A stretch of DNA of 31,909 bases from an uncultured Lachnospiraceae bacterium (lineage in GTDB: Bacteria > Bacillota > Clostridia > Lachnospirales > Lachnospiraceae), in the NCBI GenBank assembly GCA_910586095.1, contig CAJUHQ010000028.1:1-31909 (forward strand), written 5' to 3'. Below the pieces are notes generated by a model. That model was not told the origin of the DNA, did no database searches, and worked only from the letters and a program-made list of their open reading frames with translations. The first letter of the stretch is position 1, and every line of letters begins with the position of its first letter. Positions 24,814-31,909 of the stretch are shown here, piece by piece. Both the position numbers and the translations under genes were made by a program.

Positions 24814-25626
24814 TTAAAAAACTCTCATTTTCTTATGCAATGTATCCAAAAAGCTAATTTCACTTAACTTAATAATTGTGATTACCTCATTTGAGCGAAG
24901 AATCCGAATCTTGTCCCCCTCATTCAGACTGACAGGACATCTTCCGTCAAAACTGGCATCAACTTCCTGCTTCTCTCCTGTCTTGTACGAACCAATCTCA
25001 ATATCAATCACATCCTCCTCAGAAAGTATGATTGTTCGATTATTCACTAATGTATGTGAACAAACTGGCGTCATCATAATCAACCGTGCTCTAGGCTCCA
25101 CAATGGGGCCTCCTGCTGACAAATTGTATGCAGTAGAACCTGTTGGCGTCGAAATAATCATACCATCTGCACTATATGTACTTAACAATCGGCCATTCAC
25201 ATAAATATTAAAATGAATGACATGAAGTGCTCCTTTTCTATTGATTACAATATCGTTGAGCGCCGTTTGTGCATTACTACTCTTTCCTGCTATAACAGGA
25301 ATACCACTCAACATCATTCGCGGCTCAATTTCATATTGTCCCGCTATAAGGCTGTCAAGCGCGATCTCAATATCTTCCTGTTCAACCTCTGCTAAATATC
25401 CCAATGTCCCTAAATTAACCCCAATCATGGGAATATGATATGACACATACTCACGTGCTGCCCGCAACATTGTTCCGTCGCCACCTAGCACAATAATTCC
25501 TTCTACTTGATCGCTCACATGTTCACAACATACACAGCCCTTCAACTGCAAATAATCACGAATATAACGAGTGGTTTTCCCATTCTTGTCCTTTAGTTGA
25601 TTGGTATAAATATAAAAATACTTCAT
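24814..25626 (-). CDS. nadK: NAD kinase
   Basis: It phosphorylates NAD+ to NADP+ and supplies the cell's NADPH pool. The diagnostic GGDGT motif lies in IVLGGDGTMLRAARE (about residues 47-60). The NDIVINR motif, TPTGSTAYNLSAGGP and the SHTL block follow. The frame is open to 25674, but the ATG at 25626 (MKYFYIYTN) gives the usual N-terminus and 270 residues, with GGGAGA ten bases upstream inside the end of tlyA. It lies 16 bases after tlyA and 31 before argR. Confidence 0.96.
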   Translation of the reverse strand: MKYFYIYTNQLKDKNGKTTRYIRDYLQLKGCVCCEHVSDQVEGIIVLGGDGTMLRAAREYVSYHIPMIGVNLGTLGYLAEVEQEDIEIALDSLIAGQYEIEPRMMLSGIPVIAGKSSNAQTALNDIVINRKGALHVIHFNIYVNGRLLSTYSADGMIISTPTGSTAYNLSAGGPIVEPRARLIMMTPVCSHTLVNNRTIILSEEDVIDIEIGSYKTGEKQEVDASFDGRCPVSLNEGDKIRILRSNEVITIIKLSEISFLDTLHKKMRVF

Positions 25627-25642
25627 TTGACGGATTCTCCCT

Positions 25643-26494
25643 TCAGGACAAAACCGTATGGTCCAATGTGTCATGTGCAGTTCTCACGGTTTCTTGTATC
25701 AACTCTATATAAGTTTCCTGCACTGTTCTTGCAGCATCCATTGCATCCACCATTTCTTTTGATTTGCATAGATGCAGTAAGTACTCAATATTTCCTTCTG
25801 GTCCCTTAATTGGTGAAAAATCTAGATGAAGTAACAAAAAACCTTTCTCCAGTGCACAGGCAACTATCCGCTCAATCACTTCTTTGTGTACTGCTGCATC
25901 TCTGACCACACCATTTTTTCCTACCTTTTCTCTACCCGCCTCAAACTGTGGCTTGATTAAACACACCATTTGGGCGTTAGACCGCAAAAGAAAATATGCT
26001 GGCCCTAATATTTTATCCAATGAAATAAAGGATACATCCACAGAAGCAAAATCAATCTCATCCTCTATATCTTCACGCACTACATACCGAAAGTTTGTAC
26101 TTTCCATACAGATTACACGTTCATCATTGCGCAACTTCCATGCAAGCTGGCCATGTCCCGAATCTATTGCATAGACTTTTACAGCACCATTTTGCAACAT
26201 ACAATCTGTAAATCCTCCCGTGGACGCACCAATATCCATACAAATTTTTCCTGACAGCTCCAATTGAAATACATCCACAGCCTTTTCTAGTTTTAATCCT
26301 CCACGACTTACATACTTTAATGGGTTTCCGCGAACCTCCATCGTTTTGATTTGACTCTCATTTAGCAAAGTGCCTGCCTTGTCCTCCTTCTGCCCATTAA
26401 CATACACGATTCCGGCCATAATAACCGCTTTGGCCTTCTCTCGCGATTCTGCAAGACCACGTTTTACAAGCAGCACATCCAAACGTTCTTTCAT
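25643..26494 (-). CDS. tlyA: TlyA-family rRNA 2'-O-methyltransferase (S4 domain)
   Basis: It has an N-terminal S4 RNA-binding domain (about residues 3-62; ERLDVLLVKRGLAESREKAK) followed by an FtsJ/RrmJ-like SAM methyltransferase domain with the glycine motif DIGASTGGFTDCML (about 87-100). The mycobacterial homologue 2'-O-methylates 16S and 23S rRNA and determines capreomycin susceptibility; 'hemolysin' is the old label. The ATG at 26494 has GAGGAG just upstream; the longer frame would start at a TTG. At 283 residues it is of family length. Its place between dxs and nadK/argR is the standard clostridial order. Confidence 0.95.
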   Translation of the reverse strand: MKERLDVLLVKRGLAESREKAKAVIMAGIVYVNGQKEDKAGTLLNESQIKTMEVRGNPLKYVSRGGLKLEKAVDVFQLELSGKICMDIGASTGGFTDCMLQNGAVKVYAIDSGHGQLAWKLRNDERVICMESTNFRYVVREDIEDEIDFASVDVSFISLDKILGPAYFLLRSNAQMVCLIKPQFEAGREKVGKNGVVRDAAVHKEVIERIVACALEKGFLLLHLDFSPIKGPEGNIEYLLHLCKSKEMVDAMDAARTVQETYIELIQETVRTAHDTLDHTVLS

Positions 26495-26546
26495 CTTCTC
26501 CTCATTTCTGCACAAACAATATACAAGAAAAATACGTACAGCATTG

Positions 26547-28409
26547 TCAACTTCTCTTAATACATGCCATGATTTTTTCTACAATTGTGTTTGCATCGAT
26601 TCCCACTTCACGTCGCAAGATTTCCACATTTCCATGTTCCACATATTCATCGGGAATATGGATATTTAAAATATTAACTCTGGCACCCGACTGGTGTAAA
26701 TATGCCCTTACTCGCTCACCAAAACCACCACTTGCAACATTTTCTTCCATAGTGACAAGCAGTCTGTGTCCTTCAACAATCTCGTCCAAAATCTCTGTGT
26801 CCACTGGTTTCACAAACCGAGCATTGATTACACTACATGCATATCCTTTTTCATGAAGGATCTGTTGAACAGCTAACGCTGTTTTTACCATACTTCCTAC
26901 AGCCATAAGTGCAATATTTCTCTCATTGTAAATCCACTCTGCCTTTCCAAAACATATTGGTTCACGATATTCGCGCAATCCATCATAGGCTTCTCCACGT
27001 GGATACCGAATAGCCATAGGACCATTGAATCCTATCGCAAATTTCATCATGTCAGACAGCTCCCACTTATTTTTTGGTGCCATAATATGCATGTTGGGTA
27101 TAGATGATAAATATGATAAATCAAAAATACCTTGGTGCGTTTCCCCGTCACTTCCTACGAGTCCAGCCCGATCTATAGCAAATAGCACAGGTAGATTCTG
27201 GATGCAAACATCATGCAAAATTTGATCGTATGCTCTTTGTAAAAAAGACGAGTACACTGCCACAATTGGCCTCATACCCCCCGCTGCCAAACCAGCCGCA
27301 AAAGTAACCGCATGCTCCTCTGCTATACCCACATCAAAAAAACGGTCAGGGTACATATTCCGAAATCTTTTTAATCCTGTGCCATCAGGCATTGCCGCTG
27401 TAATTGCCACAAGCTCTTGATATCTGTCACCTAACTTACACATAACCGTTGAAAATACATCTGTATAGCTAGATTTCGTTTTTGGAACTAAAGGTAATCC
27501 CGTATCCACATCAAATGGTTCTGCCCCATGAAATCTTGCCGGATGCTTTTCTGCGGGTGCAAACCCTTTTCCCTTTTGTGTAATCACATGGACAAGTACT
27601 GCTGATTTGCAGCGTTTTGCCTCGCGAAATACTTTCATCATATCGTTGATATTATGCCCGTCTACAGGACCTAGATAGGTGATGCCCATATCTTCAAAAA
27701 ACATACCTGGAATCACAAGTTGCTTCACCGAACTTTTTGCTCTTCTGATACTTTCTACAATAGGTTCCCCTAATTTTGTATCCATAAGAGAATTATAAAT
27801 TCCCTCTTTTATCCCAAGATACTTATCTGCTGTTCGAATATTATTGAGATATTTTGACATACCTCCTACGTTTTCGGAAATTGACATGTTATTATCATTC
27901 AACACAATAATAAAGTTCTTTTTCATGCGAGAAGCATTGTTTAGTGCCTCGTATGCCATTCCCCCTGTAAGAGAACCATCACCAATCACAGAGACAATGG
28001 TATGATTCTCATTCTTTAGATCGCGCGCCTTGACAAGCCCAAGTCCCGCAGAGATGGAAGTAGAGCTATGTCCTGTATCAAAACAGTCACATTGACTTTC
28101 CTTGCGCTTAGGAAAACCGCTAATCCCTCCATATTTTCTTAGATTCGTAAACTCTGCTCTTCTACCTGTGAGAATTTTATGTGTGTACGCTTGATGTCCT
28201 ACATCCCACACAATCTTATCTTCTGGTAGGTTTAGACTTAAATGAAGTGCCATTGTAAGTTCTACTGCTCCGAGATTCGATCCCAGATGCCCACCTGTGA
28301 CACTGATTTTTTTAATCAAAAATTCCCTAATCTCCTCTGCCAGTTGATTCCAGTTCTCTGGAGCTACATTTTTGATATCATTTTCTTTCTCAATCGTTTC
28401 TAGAATCAT
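26547..28409 (-). CDS. dxs: 1-deoxy-D-xylulose-5-phosphate synthase
   Basis: This is the thiamine-diphosphate enzyme that condenses pyruvate with glyceraldehyde-3-phosphate, the first step of the MEP isoprenoid pathway. The TPP-binding segment is VIGDGSLTGGMAYEALNNA (about residues 143-161). Conserved catalytic histidines lie in GGHLGSNLG and VGHQAYTHK. The transketolase central domain carries GIAEEHAVTFAAGLA and RAGLVGSDGETHQG. It has 620 residues. GGAGGG sits six bases before the ATG. A candidate promoter at 28518-28546 lies in the 195-base gap upstream, so dxs may be transcribed both from the upstream operon and independently. Confidence 0.97.
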   Translation of the reverse strand: MILETIEKENDIKNVAPENWNQLAEEIREFLIKKISVTGGHLGSNLGAVELTMALHLSLNLPEDKIVWDVGHQAYTHKILTGRRAEFTNLRKYGGISGFPKRKESQCDCFDTGHSSTSISAGLGLVKARDLKNENHTIVSVIGDGSLTGGMAYEALNNASRMKKNFIIVLNDNNMSISENVGGMSKYLNNIRTADKYLGIKEGIYNSLMDTKLGEPIVESIRRAKSSVKQLVIPGMFFEDMGITYLGPVDGHNINDMMKVFREAKRCKSAVLVHVITQKGKGFAPAEKHPARFHGAEPFDVDTGLPLVPKTKSSYTDVFSTVMCKLGDRYQELVAITAAMPDGTGLKRFRNMYPDRFFDVGIAEEHAVTFAAGLAAGGMRPIVAVYSSFLQRAYDQILHDVCIQNLPVLFAIDRAGLVGSDGETHQGIFDLSYLSSIPNMHIMAPKNKWELSDMMKFAIGFNGPMAIRYPRGEAYDGLREYREPICFGKAEWIYNERNIALMAVGSMVKTALAVQQILHEKGYACSVINARFVKPVDTEILDEIVEGHRLLVTMEENVASGGFGERVRAYLHQSGARVNILNIHIPDEYVEHGNVEILRREVGIDANTIVEKIMACIKRS

Positions 28410-28517
28410 ACAGTTCCCTCCATGTCACTTCAATACTGCCTCTAAACCACTAGGCTATACCTGCCCGTGCTAGGTCAATATAACAGTAAGATAACACTGC
28501 CAATGTACTACTCTAAA

Positions 28518-28546
28518 ATTATACTAACAAGAAAGCTATTTATCTA
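28518..28546 (-). promoter_or_regulatory. Candidate promoter of dxs
   Basis: On the minus strand a perfect TATAAT (28518-28523) follows TAGATA (28541-28546; four of six bases match TTGACA) with a 17-base spacer. The leader before dxs would be about 100 bases. An inverted repeat ACAAGAAA/TTTCTTGT (within about 28526-28567) overlaps the -35 region and could be a weak terminator for the gene at 28605 or an operator. Confidence 0.45.
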
Positions 28547-28604
28547 AACAGCAACTCATTTTCTTGTATGCCTTTCGCAATCAAGTAAAAAATTATCCTT
28601 TTCT

Positions 28605-29126
28605 CTACTCGTTACATCCCTCATACGCTGTTTTATTAGCATATCCCTTCTGCATAAACAAAATCATCTGATGATGATTACAAGTAATCATCCACTGATA
28701 CTTTCGATCTACAATATAATAATCCAAATCATAAAGTCCCTCATGAAGAATTTGTGCTATAGTAGTGGGATCTCCTTGCGCGACCCAAAATTTAGATACT
28801 TCTTCAATTAAAAGATATACAATATTGTCACCAATCAGGTCTGGAAGTTTAAGTATCCAGTCCCACTGGTCCCGACTGTCAAAACTATATCGCACCACAA
28901 CATCCTTTGCCAAGATCCCATTTACATTTAGCCAATGCAGGCTTTTATTTTGTCTTATCCACTTCCAATCTGCAAAGTTAGACAAGACTTTTTGATAGAT
29001 ATCTTCCCAATTGTACATTGATACAAAATGAAACTTCTCGGTTGGTATTTTCTGTTCCTTACAATATTGTTGTATCTCCATACGATAGTGTCCTTTGTAT
29101 GTGTTCCACACTCCTTTTGCCTTCAT
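28605..29126 (-). CDS. Hypothetical protein (possibly DUF6756-like) between ispA and dxs
   Basis: This 173-residue soluble protein is rich in Trp, Tyr and acidic residues. No signal peptide or membrane segment is seen. The recognisable core is near the C-terminus: VYLLIEEVSKFWVAQGD, then LYDLDYYIVDRKYQWMI followed by TCNHHQMIL. From memory this resembles short DUF6756-type proteins, which have no known function; the assignment is uncertain. A GAGGT ribosome site precedes the ATG. It interrupts the otherwise usual ispA-dxs adjacency, is preceded by a possible seven-codon ORF and followed by a candidate dxs promoter. A role in isoprenoid synthesis should not be inferred from position. Confidence 0.7.
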   Translation of the reverse strand: MKAKGVWNTYKGHYRMEIQQYCKEQKIPTEKFHFVSMYNWEDIYQKVLSNFADWKWIRQNKSLHWLNVNGILAKDVVVRYSFDSRDQWDWILKLPDLIGDNIVYLLIEEVSKFWVAQGDPTTIAQILHEGLYDLDYYIVDRKYQWMITCNHHQMILFMQKGYANKTAYEGCNE

Positions 29127-29153
29127 AGCCTTACCTCATACTCAATCTGCTGT

Positions 29154-29177
29154 TTAACAGGCCGTATGGTCATTCAT
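29154..29177 (-). CDS. Possible seven-codon mini-ORF with a strong ribosome site
   Basis: GGAGG lies seven bases before an ATG (29175-29177) that opens a seven-codon frame, MNDHTAC, ending in TAA. It falls in the gap between ispA and the gene at 28605, 27 bases ahead of that gene's start. It may be a leader peptide, a remnant of a deleted gene, or chance. There is no direct evidence that it is translated. Confidence 0.25.
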   Translation of the reverse strand: MNDHTAC

Positions 29178-29225
29178 GCTTAATCCTCCATAGTGTTTTT
29201 TACCCTCACGATATAAAAGACAGTT

Positions 29226-30131
29226 CTATTTTATGCGCGTGACTAAACTGCGCGTCAATTCCATCAGAAAATTATTTTGGTTTCTTTTTGTTGCCAAGGA
29301 ATCCAACAAAGCAATCGCATGCTCTGACAAACGTTTTTGTTCCTCTCTAGCCTCCTCAAGCCCTTTCAATGTGACATACGTAGTCTTTTGATTCTTTTCA
29401 TCACTGCCCACAGGCTTTCCAAGCGTTTCTAACGTGCTAGTCACATCGAGGATATCATCCTGTATCTGAAATGCGATCCCAATCTCATAGGCGGCCTTCT
29501 CAATCACTGCAATCTCCTTTTCATCTGCTCCTGCAAGTACTGCCCCAACTGTCATGGCCGCTTCAATCAAAGCCGCAGTCTTGTTTGCATGAATAAAAAG
29601 AAGATGTTCTTTTGTCACATTGCTGCCTAAACGCTCAGCCTCTATGTCTGCTGTCTGTCCGCCAATCATACCATATATTCCAGCTTTATGCGCAAGAATC
29701 GAAAAAGCCTTTGACGCCCTTTTTATCTCACATCCTTCCATCTCGAAGGATTGTACTGCTGTCTCAAAAGCAAGATTCAAAAGTCCATCTCCCGCAAGTA
29801 TCGCCATTGCATCCCCATATACTACCCATGTTGTTTTCTTTCCTCTGCGATATTCATCATTATCCATAGCAGGAAGATCATCATGAACTAAAGAATATGT
29901 GTGAATCATCTCAATTGCCGCCATAAATGGCTCAATCTCGCGTCCTGTACCACCAAAAAGCCGATAAGTCTCTGCCATCAACATAGGACGTAGTCTCTTG
30001 CCACCTACATTGACACTATAATTCATAGCCTCCATAACGGTTTTGGCCCATCCCTCCTCACGAGGAAGATAATTCTTTATAATTGCCTCTATTTCGTTGA
30101 TCTTTTTTGCTCGTTCCTCTTCAAAATGCAT
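29226..30131 (-). CDS. ispA: Farnesyl/geranyl diphosphate synthase (polyprenyl synthetase)
   Basis: It condenses isopentenyl and dimethylallyl diphosphates into farnesyl diphosphate, the precursor of quinones and undecaprenyl lipids. The first aspartate-rich motif is VHDDLPAMDND (about residues 85-95) and the second is QIQDDILDVT (about 225-234). GGKRLRPML, also conserved, lies near residue 48. The ATG at 30131 was chosen because GGAG lies six bases upstream; 30149 and 30143 are alternatives. The start overlaps the end of xseB by 11 bases, giving coupling. At 301 residues it is of normal length. Confidence 0.95.
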   Translation of the reverse strand: MHFEEERAKKINEIEAIIKNYLPREEGWAKTVMEAMNYSVNVGGKRLRPMLMAETYRLFGGTGREIEPFMAAIEMIHTYSLVHDDLPAMDNDEYRRGKKTTWVVYGDAMAILAGDGLLNLAFETAVQSFEMEGCEIKRASKAFSILAHKAGIYGMIGGQTADIEAERLGSNVTKEHLLFIHANKTAALIEAAMTVGAVLAGADEKEIAVIEKAAYEIGIAFQIQDDILDVTSTLETLGKPVGSDEKNQKTTYVTLKGLEEAREEQKRLSEHAIALLDSLATKRNQNNFLMELTRSLVTRIK

Positions 30132-30327
30132 CAAATTCTCCATTTTCATTTACCTTCAAAACTGCTCTTTCTACCTTGTCAATCCTGTTATTGCAGGACT
30201 GTACCAGTTTCATACCCTCTTTGTACAACTGAAAAGATTCCTCGAGAGGGATATCCTCCTGTTCCAATTTGCTGATTGTTTGCTCTAACTTCTCAAATGT
30301 CTGTTCCAATGTCAGATCCTTTGCCAT
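30121..30327 (-). CDS. xseB: Exodeoxyribonuclease VII small subunit
   Basis: This is the small helical subunit of exonuclease VII, which degrades single-stranded DNA. The 68 residues show the family pattern TFEKLEQTISKLEQEDIPLE followed by SFQLYKEGMKL. Several copies assemble with one XseA. It starts inside the 3' end of xseA (35-base overlap) with GGAGG upstream, and overlaps ispA by 11 bases. Confidence 0.96.
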   Translation of the reverse strand: MAKDLTLEQTFEKLEQTISKLEQEDIPLEESFQLYKEGMKLVQSCNNRIDKVERAVLKVNENGEFDAF

Positions 30328-31561
30328 ACTCCCCCTCCTTTACTTCCTTAACTGCTGCCTGTATTGTGCCATCCTTTACATAAATCTGCACAATATCGCC
30401 TTTCTTCACGCGGTTCACATCATGAATCACTCGATGATCCATCCCTTCCACAAATGCAAATCCTTGACTTAATTTGTCAAGTGGGGACAATCCCTTTAGT
30501 TTTTCTGCACATAGAGCCATTCTATGCCTTTGCCGCAAAATTGCAGCATCAATAAACCGTGCAAGCTTGTCTTCTAATTCTAACACATACATCCGTCTTT
30601 GTTGCACTTGATTTGCAGGACTTAGATAGCGCACTTGAAGCTGCAAACTTTCCAGTCTGCTTTTTTGCCTATTGATTTGTATCTGTATTGCATGTCCTAA
30701 TGCTGCCTTATATCCTGAAAGCCTATCCATCAAAAGAGCATAGTCATACACGGCAAGTTCTGCCGCCTCCGATGGCGTCGATGCCCTCAAGTCTGCCACA
30801 AAATCAACAATAGTAAAATCCGTCTCATGCCCAACAGCCGATATGACAGGCACGCTACAATCAAAGACTGCCTGGGCTACTGCCGCCTCGTTAAACGCCC
30901 ACAAGTCTTCTATCGATCCGCCGCCTCTGCCTACTATCATCACGTCTACACCCACGCGCTCTAGTACATGAATACCATTTACAATACTTTGCACTGCTTG
31001 ATTTCCTTGCACAATCGCTGGATACAAAACAATCTGAATATATGGATTTCGCCTAGTCGCAATATTGATAATATCCCGTACTGCTGCTCCTGTAGGTGCT
31101 GTCACCACGCCAAGTGTTCTACTATATTTGGGGATTGGCTGTTTATACTCTGGTGCAAACATCCCCATGCTTTCAAGCTCTCGCTTCATGCGGTCAAATT
31201 TTTCGTACAAAAGCCCTGCTCCATCTAGTGTAATCTGTTTGGCATAGAGCTGATATTTCCCGTCTCTTTCATAAACGTCAATCATACCGCCAACCACGAC
31301 CATCTGCCCCTCCTCCAACTTGAAGGAAAGTCCGGTGCGGTTGCCGGCAAACATCACACAAGCTATGATTCCTTTGTCATCTTTTAATGTAAAATATAGA
31401 TGCCCAGATGAATGGTATTTACAGTTGCTTACCTCTCCCTTCACAAAAATAGACCGCAGCATATAATCCTGTGTAAACATATTTCTGATATAGGAATTCA
31501 CTTGGGCAACAGTATAGACATTTTGTTTCACAAATGCTCCCATCTGTGCAATCTGGCACAT
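30293..31561 (-). CDS. xseA: Exodeoxyribonuclease VII large subunit
   Basis: This is the catalytic subunit of exonuclease VII. An N-terminal OB-fold (about residues 12-105, VYTVAQVNSYIRNMF and VKGEVSNCKYHSSGHLYFTLKD) binds single-stranded DNA. The catalytic domain follows (about 125-330: GVVTAPTGAAVRDI, VGRGGGSIEDLWAFNE, SAVGHETDFTIVDFVADLRASTPS), then a coiled-coil region. At 422 residues it has the usual length. It starts 13 bases after the nusB stop; folD, which often lies between nusB and xseA in Bacillus, is absent. Confidence 0.97.
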   Translation of the reverse strand: MCQIAQMGAFVKQNVYTVAQVNSYIRNMFTQDYMLRSIFVKGEVSNCKYHSSGHLYFTLKDDKGIIACVMFAGNRTGLSFKLEEGQMVVVGGMIDVYERDGKYQLYAKQITLDGAGLLYEKFDRMKRELESMGMFAPEYKQPIPKYSRTLGVVTAPTGAAVRDIINIATRRNPYIQIVLYPAIVQGNQAVQSIVNGIHVLERVGVDVMIVGRGGGSIEDLWAFNEAAVAQAVFDCSVPVISAVGHETDFTIVDFVADLRASTPSEAAELAVYDYALLMDRLSGYKAALGHAIQIQINRQKSRLESLQLQVRYLSPANQVQQRRMYVLELEDKLARFIDAAILRQRHRMALCAEKLKGLSPLDKLSQGFAFVEGMDHRVIHDVNRVKKGDIVQIYVKDGTIQAAVKEVKEGEYGKGSDIGTDI

Positions 31562-31574
31562 AAATTATTATCCA

Positions 31575-31909
31575 TCATTCATTTGGCATCTGCTCTGATC
31601 CATGCTCAGAAAGGGACAAACTGTTACCTTCTTGTGCAAATTTGGCGAGCACTCCATTGACAAAACCCGAAGATTCCTCCATGCCAAACTTTTTAGCAAG
31701 CTCAACTGCCTCGTTAATGGCAACTCCTGTTGGTACATCCGCATCAAATACAATCTCATATACTGCAAGCCGCAAGATGGTCAGATCTACCTTTCCCATT
31801 CTCTGTGTTGTCCAACCCTTAGCCTTCTGATTAATCATCTTGTCAATCATATCTAGTTTTTCTAGAATTTTATTACTTTTGGTTGAAATATACGCTGCGT
31901 CCTCTGCCT
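31575..31909 (-). CDS. nusB: Transcription antitermination factor NusB (5' end cut by window edge)
   Basis: This is an RNA-binding factor that acts with NusE/S10 in rRNA antitermination. The frame is open through the right edge; from the edge it reads AEDAAYISTKSNKILEKLD, then WTTQRMGKVDLTILRLAVYEI and PTGVAINEAVELAKKFGMEES, which is the conserved NusB C-terminal half. The N-terminal half lies outside the window. The acidic tail after GVLAKFAQEGN is not conserved. It heads the operon visible here, followed by xseA. Confidence 0.95.
   Translation of the reverse strand, partial: AEDAAYISTKSNKILEKLDMIDKMINQKAKGWTTQRMGKVDLTILRLAVYEIVFDADVPTGVAINEAVELAKKFGMEESSGFVNGVLAKFAQEGNSLSLSEHGSEQMPNE

Noticed and set aside
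28410..28604. tRNA or riboswitch in the leader of dxs
   Set aside because: No clover-leaf with anticodon arm and no known riboswitch core could be found; only a promoter and weak inverted repeats.
6025..29169. A 12-base identity (CCATACGGCCTG) between the potD 3' hairpins and the gap at 29158-29169
   Set aside because: Many 12-base matches are expected by chance in a 32 kb window, and the surroundings do not match.

Overview
The window looks like the chromosome of a low-GC, Gram-positive, anaerobic endospore-forming clostridium, most likely a Lachnospiraceae relative. This rests on the A/T-rich DNA, the strong AGGAGG-type ribosome binding sites, a SpoIVB sporulation protease, the nusB-xseA-xseB-ispA-dxs-tlyA-nadK-argR-recN order, and lipoprotein-type envelope proteins. 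No genus can be named from the sequence alone. Almost all genes lie on the minus strand; the exceptions are the cbi transporter at the left edge and one secreted protein near 21 kb. No tRNA, rRNA, CRISPR array, transposase or phage gene was seen.

Layout, left to right. 1-2321 (+): the end of an ECF-type cobalt/nickel importer (CbiM with a PDGLE tail, CbiQ, CbiO), convergent with a CsoR/RcnR-family metal-sensing repressor (2293-2598, -). 2683-5647 (-): a coupled lepA-hemW pair with its own promoter. 6054-10703 (-): a polyamine ABC transporter operon, potABCD, with two departures from the norm: an ATPase with a second C-terminal TOBE-like repeat, and a binding protein held by a C-terminal membrane helix. 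10704-11267 holds no gene but is packed with inverted repeats, including a clover-leaf-like nested stem. 11268-11657 (-) is a decayed ATP-grasp gene. 11814-12692 (-) is a hemerythrin-CheX fusion, and 12900-13976 (-) a DUF3829-type lipoprotein.

14376-15650 (-) is spoIVB, without spo0A following it. 15923-20591 (-) is a two-gene RND efflux system (lipoprotein adaptor plus permease). 20902-21600 (+) is a secreted protein of unknown function with its own promoter. It shares a bidirectional terminator with a soluble PocR-domain/chemoreceptor-tip protein (21733-22515, -). From 22629 to the right edge runs the conserved housekeeping cluster, read right to left: nusB (cut by the edge), xseA, xseB, ispA, a small unknown gene, dxs, tlyA, nadK, argR and recN. 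In Bacillus and many clostridia recN leads directly into spoIVB and spo0A. Here the PocR protein, the secreted protein and the RND pair separate recN from spoIVB, and spo0A is not next to spoIVB.

The most unusual items are the inverted-repeat cluster at 11.0-11.2 kb with a partial second copy at 12.86 kb, the hemerythrin-CheX fusion, the PocR/receptor-tip protein, the modified Pot system, and the broken recN-spoIVB-spo0A linkage. I did not find a clear new multi-gene system.
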